A DNA stretch of 37,491 bases from Candidatus Thiomargarita nelsonii (GTDB taxonomy: Bacteria; Pseudomonadota; Gammaproteobacteria; Beggiatoales; Beggiatoaceae), in assembly GCA_000785145.2 (NCBI GenBank), contig JSZA02000061.1, forward strand, positions 1 through 37,491, in the 5' to 3' direction. This document shows, one piece after another, positions 17,761 to 24,936 of the stretch. A program made the position numbers and the translations under genes. The first letter of the stretch is position 1; each line of letters starts with the position of its first letter. A model generated the notes under the pieces. The model saw only the letters and a list, made by a program, of their open reading frames with translations. It made no database searches and was not told the origin of the DNA.

Positions 17761-17783
17761 GTGCAAGGTACGCCTTGCACTCC
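17761..17783 (-). repeat. Family C REP
   Basis: On the minus strand: GGAGT head, GCAAGG, centre CGTA, CCTTGC, AC. It has the same layout as families A and B with different arm sequence, and starts 10 bases after the dehydrogenase stop. Confidence 0.75.
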
Positions 17784-17796
17784 AAAAACATCATGA

Positions 17797-17972
17797 TTGA
17801 TTAAAAACAGAAAAATAAAAATAGCAGTCATCGGGTCGCTTTGGCCGAATTTACATGGTACATATCAATGTGTTCTGGACACGCCCACAAGCCTATTATG
17901 ATAGTGCTAAATATTGCCGCTTACCTGTCGGCACGCGATGAGCGTACTGTACCTTTGCCATTAGAATATTAA
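17797..17972 (+). pseudogene. wbpB: WbpB-like (Gfo/Idh/MocA) oxidoreductase relic
   Basis: Three collapsed pieces in three reading frames. From 17812 the frame reads KIKIAVIGS, the start of a Gfo/Idh/MocA Rossmann fold. From 17834 the next frame reads GRFGRIYMVHINVFWTRPQ and AYYDSAKY, matching the internal WbpB/WlbA segment (GRIYMV..NVFWTRPQ.YYD). From about 17912 a third frame reads IAAYLSARDERTVPLPLEY and ends at a TAA (17970-17972), a typical C-terminus of this family. Two internal deletions have therefore removed most of the roughly 315-residue enzyme. WbpB oxidises C3 of UDP-GlcNAcA. Its position between the TviB-like and WbpD-like genes is the expected one. Confidence 0.8.
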
Positions 17973-17978
17973 AAGCTA

Positions 17979-18002
17979 GGAGTCCAAGATTTATCTTGGA
18001 CA
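17979..18002 (+). repeat. Family A REP just before the acetyltransferase
   Basis: Forward copy, GGAGT head to GGAC, ending four bases before ATG 18006 and seven bases after the wbpB relic stop. The hairpin thus directly abuts the translation start region of the next gene. Confidence 0.85.
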
Positions 18003-18005
18003 TCC

Positions 18006-18590
18006 ATGGGAGGCATTTTGAATTATTTTGCTCATGACACCGCCATCATTGATGCAGGTGCCCAAATTGGCACTGACACCCGTATTTGGCATTGGGTGCA
18101 TATCTGTGCTGGCGCGTTGATTGGTGAACGTTGTTCGCTGGGACAAAACGTTTTTGTTGGTAATAAAGTCATCATTGGTAACAATGTTAAAGTTCAGAAT
18201 AACGTTTCTGTGTATGACAATGTGACTTTGGAAGATGACGTATTTTGTGGTCCCAGTATGGTTTTTACCAATGTTTATAATCCCCGTTCAGCGGTGTCTC
18301 GTAAAGATGAATATCGAAATACACTGGTTAAACGTGGTGCCACTTTAGGGGCTAATTGCACGATTGTGTGTGGCAATACTATTGGGCAATATGCCTTTAT
18401 AGGTGCGGGTAGCGTTGTCAATCATGATGTGCCCGATTTTGCCCTGATGGTGGGTGTGCCGGCGCGTCAGATTGGCTGGATGAGCCGTTATGGTGAACGC
18501 TTAGACTTACCCGAAGACGGGGAAACCACTTGCCCACACACGGGTGAACCTTATCAACTCAAAAATGGTCAGTGTTATCTGATAGAGTAG
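18006..18590 (+). CDS. wbpD: WbpD-like UDP-3-amino-uronate N-acetyltransferase
   Basis: 194-residue left-handed beta-helix acyltransferase with many hexapeptide repeats. Stretches such as TRIWHWVHICAGALIG, GQNVFVGNKVIIGNNVKVQNN, VSVYDNVTLEDDVFCGPSMVFTNVYNPRS (given in parts) and VGVPARQIGWMSRYGERL are hallmarks of WbpD/WlbB. It acetylates the 3-amino group of UDP-GlcNAc3NA using acetyl-CoA. The gene is intact, but both partners that make its substrate (wbpB before, wbpE after) are relics here. ATG 18006 opens the frame, but GGAGG at 18009-18013 lies just before TTG 18018, and homologues begin at about that point, so TTG may be the real start. Confidence 0.93.
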   Translation: MGGILNYFAHDTAIIDAGAQIGTDTRIWHWVHICAGALIGERCSLGQNVFVGNKVIIGNNVKVQNNVSVYDNVTLEDDVFCGPSMVFTNVYNPRSAVSRKDEYRNTLVKRGATLGANCTIVCGNTIGQYAFIGAGSVVNHDVPDFALMVGVPARQIGWMSRYGERLDLPEDGETTCPHTGEPYQLKNGQCYLIE

Positions 18591-18908
18591 TCAACAGGGA
18601 CTTTGGGTGGCTGAACAAGCGACAGCGGCACTGTGGAAATCTCAACAGATCGATTAAAATATGACAGGCTTGTCAATGTGACAGGTCCTTGGGCGGTTTC
18701 TCTATTGGCACAGAGCCAGACTTTAAAAGAACTGAAGGGCTCAGGTGCAGAACCTGGAGACGCCGCTCGCATGACGAGACAATTCATGGATTGGTTGAGT
18801 GGTTGACTTAAACCATTGACTGTACCCGGACAAGAAAGTCTTGAACTGTTGGGGAAATCCAAAGACTTTGAAGAGGCACAAATTGTTTTATCAGCACTTG
18901 TACTGGGT
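18591..18908 (+). other. Unrecognised coding-like debris before the wbpE relic
   Basis: About 320 bp with protein-like segments in changing frames: LWVAEQATAALWKSQQID, then DRLVNVTGPWAVSLLAQSQ and TLKELKGSGAEPGDAARM, ending in a TGA near 18805, then LTVPGQESLELLGKSKDFEE. I do not recognise a family. It replaces the N-terminal half expected for wbpE. Confidence 0.35.
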
Positions 18909-19125
18909 GCAGCGTCTGCCCAAAGTTTTGGTGCCACTTATAAAAGGACAAAAATATTGTGGCTTATCGACGATAGGCTGTACCAGTTTTTTTCCATCGA
19001 AACCATTGGGTTGCTACGGAGACGGTGGTGCCTGCTTTACCAATGATTATAATTTGGCTCAAATAATGCAAGAGATTAGAGTACATGGTCAAGATCGGAT
19101 AGGAAAAACCGTGCATTTTAATAAA
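18909..19125 (+). pseudogene. wbpE: WbpE-like aminotransferase relic
   Basis: Around 18909 one frame reads ASAQSFGATYK. After a one-base shift the next reads GQKYCGLSTIGCTSFFPSKP, then LGCYGDGGACFTND and QIMQEIRVHGQDR. This is the PLP-lysine region of WbpE/WlbC aminotransferases (AAQSFGA.YKG...S..CTSFFPSKPLGCYGDGGA.FTND...RHGQDR), with the catalytic lysine in FFPSK. Both the N-terminal half and the C-terminal third are absent. WbpE transaminates the 3-keto product of WbpB. Together with the wbpB relic this shows that the diamino-uronate pathway at this locus has been lost. Confidence 0.85.
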
Positions 19126-19301
19126 AATAAAATCAAAATAAAATAAAATCAAATAAACTTGAGGATGAATTTAGAGAATTCATAAGCAATATTGATGTCT
19201 ATCAAAAAAAATGCAGAAGACTCTCGTCACAATCAAGGCAAAAATTTTGGATGGAATGAAACGGCTAGATTGACAATAGAGATCATAAACTCACTTAAGT
19301 A

Positions 19302-19325
19302 GGAGTCCAAGATTTATCTTGGACG
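19302..19325 (+). repeat. Family A REP just before the DUF2334 gene
   Basis: Forward copy, GGAGT head to GGACG, ending seven bases before ATG 19333. No Shine-Dalgarno sequence lies between the hairpin and the start codon. Confidence 0.87.
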
Positions 19326-19332
19326 TATAACA

Positions 19333-20085
19333 ATGACAGCAAAATATTTGATAAGATTTGATGACATTTGCCCAACGATGAATTGGGACATTTGGAATGA
19401 ACTTGAAGCTGTTTTAATTGAAAATGAAATTAAACCAATCATTGCAGTGATTCCTGACAATAAAGATAAATCGTTTTTTATCAACGAGCCAGTCTCAGAT
19501 TTTTGGGCGCGTCTAAAAAAATGGCAGGAAAATGGCTGGACTATTGGCTTACATGGTCATCACCATCAATATGTGACTCAAGACAGAGGTTTGCTTTGCC
19601 TGAAAAAGCAGAGTGAATTTGCTGGTATAGATGAAGAAACTCAATATCACAAACTTCAAAGTGGTTTAAATATCTTCAAGGAAAATAATCTCACGCCTGA
19701 GATTTGGGTAGCACCCTCTAATTCCTTCGATTTACAAACCATTAAGGCATTAAAAAGGCTAGGCTTAAATTTAATTAGCGATGGCTTTTCTTTTCGCCCT
19801 TTTCGCCATCATGACATGAACTGGATTCCGCACCAGGTATGGAGATTTCGCCCTTTTCCATTTGGACTTTGGACAGTCTGTTACCATCATAACACCTGGA
19901 AGCCAGGGGATTTAGAACAACTGATTAAAGATATAAAAAAATATAGGCATCAGATTATTTCTCTTCAAGATGTCCTCAATCATTCGGAGATTAAAGAGAG
20001 AAATTATATGGATGTGATGTTTCACTATACTTATTGTGGGGCGATGCAAGTTAAAATGTGGTTGAATAGCAGTCTGAATTCTTGA
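19333..20085 (+). CDS. DUF2334 polysaccharide deacetylase-like protein
   Basis: 250-residue protein with the NodB-like fold of the DUF2334 group. KYLIRFDDICPTMNW at the N-terminus carries the paired aspartates that bind metal, and GLHGHHHQY near residue 72 supplies the histidines. WVAPSNSFD is the later active-site segment. Related proteins are predicted metal-dependent sugar or peptidoglycan deacetylases; the substrate is unknown. There is no signal peptide, so it probably acts in the cytoplasm on an intermediate. It lies 36 bases before the aminotransferase gene. The start is placed at ATG 19333 because the motif begins nine residues later; a REP hairpin takes the place of a normal leader. 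Confidence 0.85.
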   Translation: MTAKYLIRFDDICPTMNWDIWNELEAVLIENEIKPIIAVIPDNKDKSFFINEPVSDFWARLKKWQENGWTIGLHGHHHQYVTQDRGLLCLKKQSEFAGIDEETQYHKLQSGLNIFKENNLTPEIWVAPSNSFDLQTIKALKRLGLNLISDGFSFRPFRHHDMNWIPHQVWRFRPFPFGLWTVCYHHNTWKPGDLEQLIKDIKKYRHQIISLQDVLNHSEIKERNYMDVMFHYTYCGAMQVKMWLNSSLNS

Positions 20086-20121
20086 TATACATGTAGCACA
20101 CTTAACTAATGAGACTAGTAC

Positions 20122-21240
20122 ATGAATAACAATAAACCGATCTATGTCACCCAGCCTCATCTTCCCTCATTAGAGGAATATATTCCTTATCTTGAGAAAA
20201 TATGGGAAAACAAGATTCTTACTAACAATGGACCTTTTCATCAGGAACTAGAAAAAAGACTTTCTGATTATTTAGGTGTCGAACACATTGCTTTATTTAC
20301 GAATGGTACGATTGCATTAATTACTGCCTTACAAGCATTGCGAATCACGGGTGAAGTCATTACCACACCGTATTCATTTGTCGCAACTACTCATTCATTA
20401 CTATGGAATGCAATAAAACCCGTATTTGTGGATATTGATCCCAATAGCTTCAATTTAGAACCCAATAAAATTGAAGCTGCCATTACTCCGCAAACAACAG
20501 CTATTATGTCCGTACATTGTTATGGTCATCCTTGCGATGTGGAAGCGATTCAAAAAATTGCAGATATTTATAATTTACGGGTTATTTATGACGCGGCTCA
20601 TGCTTTTGGAGTAGAAGACCAAGGAGGTAGCCTGTTAAGACATGGCGATTTATCGATTCTTAGTTTTCATGCTACCAAGGTGTTTAATACCTTTGAGGGT
20701 GGGGCTATTATTTGTCCTGATGCAAAAACCAAACAACGCATTGATCATTTGAAAAATTTTGGTTTTGTAGATGAAGTAACTGTCGTAGCCCCCGGTATAA
20801 ACGGCAAAATGAGCGAAATAAATGCCGCTTTTGGTTTGTTGCAACTAGAACATATTGATCAGGCGTTAGCCCGAAGAAAAGAGATTGACGCAATGTATCG
20901 TCAACTTCTAAAAGAAGTAAAAGGAATCTCTTGTGTGCAAGATGCAGGTGAACAGATAGCAAATTATGCTTATTTTCCTATATTAGTTGAAGAGGATTAT
21001 CCTATCAGTCGTGATGAGCTATACCATAAATTGCGGGATAACAACATATATACCCGTCGTTATTTTTATCCACTCATTTCGACTTTTCCAATGTATAGGG
21101 GGTTAGCATCAGCGAGTCCGACTAATCTACCGGTTGCATCCAATTTATCATCAAAGGTTCTTTGTTTACCGATTTATCCTGATTTAACTGACATTCAAGT
21201 AGATTTTATAGCTCAAGTGATTTTAGGTGAAAAAAAATGA
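20122..21240 (+). CDS. DegT/DnrJ/EryC1 sugar aminotransferase
   Basis: PLP-dependent nucleotide-sugar aminotransferase of 372 residues. The N-terminal LFTNGTIALITALQAL and TTPYSFVATTHSLLW, the cofactor motif VIYDAAHAFGV, and the Schiff-base lysine in LSFHATKVFNTFEGGA (about Lys186) are all intact. The FHATKVFNTFEGG wording is typical of the VioA/FdtB group that aminates dTDP-4-keto or dTDP-3-keto-6-deoxyhexoses. No rmlA or rmlB is in the window, so the sugar must come from elsewhere. It overlaps the next gene by four bases (ATGA). It is intact, in contrast to the wbpE relic 1 kb upstream, and is not its replacement by sequence type. Confidence 0.9.
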   Translation: MNNNKPIYVTQPHLPSLEEYIPYLEKIWENKILTNNGPFHQELEKRLSDYLGVEHIALFTNGTIALITALQALRITGEVITTPYSFVATTHSLLWNAIKPVFVDIDPNSFNLEPNKIEAAITPQTTAIMSVHCYGHPCDVEAIQKIADIYNLRVIYDAAHAFGVEDQGGSLLRHGDLSILSFHATKVFNTFEGGAIICPDAKTKQRIDHLKNFGFVDEVTVVAPGINGKMSEINAAFGLLQLEHIDQALARRKEIDAMYRQLLKEVKGISCVQDAGEQIANYAYFPILVEEDYPISRDELYHKLRDNNIYTRRYFYPLISTFPMYRGLASASPTNLPVASNLSSKVLCLPIYPDLTDIQVDFIAQVILGEKK

Positions 21241-21935
21241 AACTTGCGATTATGCAGCCCTATCTATTTCCTTATTTAGGATATTTTCAATTGATTTCAG
21301 CAGTTGATAGATTCGTTTTTTATGATGATGTTAACTTTATTAAAGGAGGGTGGATTAATAGGAATCGCTTATTTTTATCTGGGGGCATACGATATATAAC
21401 AATACCATTGTCTAAAGCAAGTCCCTTTTTAAAAATAAATGAAGTTGTTGTTCAAGAACATAATTTATGGCGTAGAAAAATGTTAGAATCTGTGCGTCAA
21501 TCATATTCAAAAGCCCCATATTTTACTTCCGTGTACAATATTTTTAGAGAGGTACTATTTGCTGATGAGAAAAAGATAGCCACGATTGCGAAACTAAGTG
21601 TTATATCGGTATCAGAATATTTAGAACTAAAAGTTAGATTCGTCAATTCATCATCTTGTTATAATAATTCAAATTTAACTGGCATGGAACGGGTTCTCGA
21701 TATTTGTCGCTTGGAAAACGCAGACGACTATTATAATCTATCGGGAGGTAGGCTGCTTTATGATGATAAAATTTTCAAATTGAATAATATTAATTTAAAT
21801 TTTGTGGAACCACATTTGAAATTATATGCACAATTTTCAGACAAATTTTATCCCGGCTTGTCTATAATTGATGTACTGATGTTTAATGATGTTAATGCAG
21901 TGCGTGAAATGCTTAATGCTGAGGAATCGTTTTGA
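21237..21935 (+). CDS. WbqC-like protein
   Basis: 232-residue WbqC family protein (PF08889 type). The opening KLAIMQPYLFPYLGYFQLI and the following DRFVFYDDVNFIKGGWINRN are the family signature. WbqC proteins occur in O-antigen and glycopeptidolipid clusters next to sugar aminotransferases and are thought to help install an amide-linked amino acid or similar group on an amino sugar; the reaction is not proven. It begins inside the stop codon of the aminotransferase gene, which supports a shared step on the 4-amino or 3-amino sugar. The gene is AT-rich compared with upstream housekeeping genes. Confidence 0.88.
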   Translation: MKLAIMQPYLFPYLGYFQLISAVDRFVFYDDVNFIKGGWINRNRLFLSGGIRYITIPLSKASPFLKINEVVVQEHNLWRRKMLESVRQSYSKAPYFTSVYNIFREVLFADEKKIATIAKLSVISVSEYLELKVRFVNSSSCYNNSNLTGMERVLDICRLENADDYYNLSGGRLLYDDKIFKLNNINLNFVEPHLKLYAQFSDKFYPGLSIIDVLMFNDVNAVREMLNAEESF

Positions 21936-21957
21936 TTGATGAGGTTATCCTACATTT

Positions 21958-23505
21958 ATGAAACCAGTTAATATGTCACTTAAAAATAACATCATTGCAA
22001 GTTACATAAGTCAATTTTATACCACCTTAATTGGTATTTTAATCCTGCCTTTATATATAAAGTACATGGGCGCAGAGGCTTATGGATTGGTAGGCTTTTT
22101 TGCTATGCTACAGGTATGGTTTCAGTTGCTGGATATGGGATTAAGCCCTACCATCTCTAGAGAAACTGCACGGTATTGTGGGGGAGCAACCGATGCTTTA
22201 AGTTTACGTCGATTATTACGAACTTTAGAAGGTATTTTTCTAGTAATAGCTCTTCTAGGAGCAGTGGTAATTATAGCGAGTGCTTATTTGATTGCTACAG
22301 ACTGGTTAAAAGTCGAAACACTACCGATAGCAGAAGTAATTGATTCGATTAGGCTAATAGGAGTTATTATTGCATTACGCTGGATAAGTAGCTTATATCG
22401 AGGGGTTATCACAGGTTTCGAGCAGTTAGTCTGGCTAGGTGGTTTTAATGTGATTATTGCTACGATTCGTTTTGTATTGGTCATCCCCTATTTTATTTGG
22501 GTAGACACTAGCCCCGTTGCTTTTTTTAGTTATCAGTTAGGGGCTGCAATAATTGAATCATTAATTTTGATTCTAAAAAGCTATCAATTGTTACCTAAAG
22601 TGAAAGTTGGGCAATATATACCTTGGCAGTGGAAGCCATTAAAAAATGTACTTAAATTTTCACTAAGTATTGCGTTTACGAGTTCTGTTTGGGTATTGGT
22701 AACACAAACTGATAAATTAATGCTGTCAAAATTATTACCGCTTAAGGAATATGGCTATTTTACCTTGGCGGTTTTAGCCGCCAGCGGCATTCTTATGATA
22801 AGTGGCCCTATTAGCTCGGCATTGCTTCCTCGTTTAACCAAGTTAAATGCAGAAAATGATGAAGTAGGTTTTATTCGACTCTATCGTCAAGCAACCCAAT
22901 TTGTGACGATTATTGCGATACCAGCTTCATTGGTATTAGCATTATTTTCAAAACAAGTGTTATGGGTTTGGACAGGCGATATAGACATTGTTAATAGCGT
23001 AACCCCCATATTGACTCTTTATGCATTAGGCAATGGCATATTGGCATTTGGAGCCTTCCCTTATTATCTGCAATATGCCAAAGGTGATTTAACACTGCAC
23101 TTAATCGGCAGTGCTTTGTTTGTTGCATTTCTGATTCCAAGCTTAATCTTGGCAACATTCCACTATGGTATGATGGGGGCAGGTTATGCTTGGTTAATTT
23201 CAAATGTAATTTATTTTCTCTTTTGGGTGCCAATTGTTCATAGGAAATTTGTGAAAGGGTTGCATTATCGATGGCTATTTAAGGATATAGGTGGTATTGC
23301 ATTGATAGGAGGAATAGTAAGTTTTTTGTTTTATCAATTGACTTCGTGGCCAGAAAATAGAATTTTTAATATGGCAATCATTGCCAGCATTAGCTTTTGT
23401 ATGCTGATCTTATCTATGATGGGATCAAAATGGGCAAGAAACAGGTTTTTAACTAGATTAAAAAATAGAAAAGTGAGGATTTTTCAATGTCTAAGGAAAA
23501 CTTAA
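21958..23505 (+). CDS. wzx: Wzx-type polysaccharide flippase
   Basis: 515-residue multi-pass membrane protein of the MOP/polysaccharide transport family, with about 12-14 hydrophobic segments. It opens SLKNNIIASYISQFYTTLIG, then PLYIKYMGAEAYGLVGFFA, the usual first two helices of Wzx. It would move undecaprenyl-linked repeat units across the inner membrane. The start may be ATG 21958 or ATG 21973 (MSLKNN). Its end overlaps the next gene by 19 bases. It differs clearly from the flippase at 33641, so the cluster carries more than one type. Confidence 0.9.
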   Translation: MKPVNMSLKNNIIASYISQFYTTLIGILILPLYIKYMGAEAYGLVGFFAMLQVWFQLLDMGLSPTISRETARYCGGATDALSLRRLLRTLEGIFLVIALLGAVVIIASAYLIATDWLKVETLPIAEVIDSIRLIGVIIALRWISSLYRGVITGFEQLVWLGGFNVIIATIRFVLVIPYFIWVDTSPVAFFSYQLGAAIIESLILILKSYQLLPKVKVGQYIPWQWKPLKNVLKFSLSIAFTSSVWVLVTQTDKLMLSKLLPLKEYGYFTLAVLAASGILMISGPISSALLPRLTKLNAENDEVGFIRLYRQATQFVTIIAIPASLVLALFSKQVLWVWTGDIDIVNSVTPILTLYALGNGILAFGAFPYYLQYAKGDLTLHLIGSALFVAFLIPSLILATFHYGMMGAGYAWLISNVIYFLFWVPIVHRKFVKGLHYRWLFKDIGGIALIGGIVSFLFYQLTSWPENRIFNMAIIASISFCMLILSMMGSKWARNRFLTRLKNRKVRIFQCLRKT

Positions 23506-24464
23506 AAGTCTCAGTCTGTGTGGTAACTTATAATCAGGAAAAATTTATCAGACAGTGCTTACAAAGCGTCGTTGAACAAGAAACGGATTTTGATTTTGAA
23601 GTAATTGTCGGAGATGATTGCTCCACAGACGGTACAAGAGAAATCATTCAAGAATTTGCAGAAAAATATCCATGCATGGTAAAACCCGTTTTTCAGGAAA
23701 AAAACATTGGTCCTACACCGAATTATTTTTCAGTGCATAGTCTTGCTAAAGGTGAATATATTGCACATCTTGATGGAGATGATTATATGCTCCCAAGTAA
23801 GTTACAGGTGCAGAAAGAAGTATTGGATAAAAACCCAGACTGTGCGATGTGTACACATAATATGCTCTTCTCAGAAGGTTCTCAAGAGATAAATGAGAGA
23901 TGGTACAAAATAGCAGAAGGGAAAAAAGATTTAAATTTTTTTGCGCTTAATATGCCATTCTTTTTCCATTCTTCAATTATGTATGTTAAAGATAAAGCAA
24001 AACTACTGAAAGACATAAAAGAAGGGATGCACATAAAAGAAGGAATGCTTGTGCTTGATGTTGAGCTTGAGGCAGGTTTACTGAGAAATGGTCCAGACTA
24101 TCACTTGGCGAGAACGCTGGGTGTTTATCGAGTTTGTGTTGGTATATCAACACAAAATAACTTTAAAGATGTTTCCATTAAAAACAACTTAATGTTATTA
24201 GATAGTTTGAAAGATATATTAAAAATAGGTGTAATAGAAAAAGCTCGTGCAAAAAAACTAGCAGAGTTTTCATACCAATATTTGATAGAAGGAGAACTAG
24301 ATAAGTATCGTAGTAATATCAGGAGTTCAGTTGCATCTAAAGTTTATGGAGTGCAACAAATTTTACTATATATATTTTCCAGTCTCCCGAAAATTGCATA
24401 CATGTTAGTGCAGTTTCGGATAGGGATAAAATGGTTATTGAACAAAGCTAGGCTTCTGCCGTGA
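23487..24464 (+). CDS. Family 2 glycosyltransferase
   Basis: GT-A fold glycosyltransferase, 325 residues. SVCVVTYNQEKFIRQCLQS opens the nucleotide-binding domain, VIVGDDCSTDGTREI gives the first aspartates near residue 47, and AHLDGDDYM near 95 is the DxD-type metal site. It would add a sugar to the growing lipid-linked repeat on the cytoplasmic side. GAGG about 7 bases before ATG 23487 is a good ribosome site, located inside the wzx gene end. Its 3' end overlaps the start of the GT4 relic. The transferred sugar cannot be predicted. Confidence 0.9.
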   Translation: MSKENLKVSVCVVTYNQEKFIRQCLQSVVEQETDFDFEVIVGDDCSTDGTREIIQEFAEKYPCMVKPVFQEKNIGPTPNYFSVHSLAKGEYIAHLDGDDYMLPSKLQVQKEVLDKNPDCAMCTHNMLFSEGSQEINERWYKIAEGKKDLNFFALNMPFFFHSSIMYVKDKAKLLKDIKEGMHIKEGMLVLDVELEAGLLRNGPDYHLARTLGVYRVCVGISTQNNFKDVSIKNNLMLLDSLKDILKIGVIEKARAKKLAEFSYQYLIEGELDKYRSNIRSSVASKVYGVQQILLYIFSSLPKIAYMLVQFRIGIKWLLNKARLLP

Positions 24465-24895
24465 TTGCTGTCAGCGACAATCTAGTACTCTGTCAATTTT
24501 TTTTTTTGGGGTTGGAGTACAAAGCTTTAGCTTTGTCAGACAGTACAAAGCTAAAGCTTTGTACTCCAAAAAAAAAATTGACAGAGTACTAGCAAAGAAA
24601 GCAACACAAGTTGGTGCTAAAAACGTGTTTAGCATAAAAAAAATGGTGTCAGTGAATATTTTTATGCGGTTCAACAAAGACAGCGAAATCCAGACGAGGC
24701 TTTAGTTGTCATTTATGTTGGCACCTTCACGCCTTGGGATGGCGCTATTTATATTCCCAAACTGGCACGTCTCTTTCCTGAAATTAAGTTTCTTATGATT
24801 GGTGACGGCTCGGGTCGAGAAAAGCTAGAGGCAGAATCTCCTTCAAATATGGAGTATCTAGGATATAATAGTTTCTTTCTGCTTGGTTATGGTTA
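24462..24895 (+). pseudogene. GT4 glycosyltransferase relic split by a mini-element
   Basis: The frame at 24462 reads VIAVSDNL, is interrupted by the palindromic element 24483-24591, and resumes as AKKATQVGAKNV. After a one-base shift near 24665 it reads VQQRQRNPDEALVVIYVGTF, TPWDGAIYIPKLARLFPE and IKFLMIGDGSGREKLEAE, ending near YLGYNS. This is the central GT4 part (N-terminal domain end, hinge, start of the UDP-sugar domain). The first half and the end are missing. Removing the element with one TA copy rejoins the frame exactly. Confidence 0.85.
24483..24591. mobile_element. TA-flanked palindromic MITE with nested family B REP pair
   Basis: Outer arms TAGTACTCTGTCAATTTTT (from 24483) and AAAAATTGACAGAGTACTA (to 24591) enclose a family B REP pair (24514-24567) identical to that at 15214-15267. 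TA stands at both ends. The flanking GT4 relic reads continuously across one TA when the element is removed, so TA is a target duplication, as made by IS630/Tc1-mariner transposases. Almost the whole 109 bp can fold into one hairpin. Confidence 0.85.
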
Positions 24896-24936
24896 TTTCA
24901 ACATTTATATATTTATAATTAAAAACTACAATCAAT

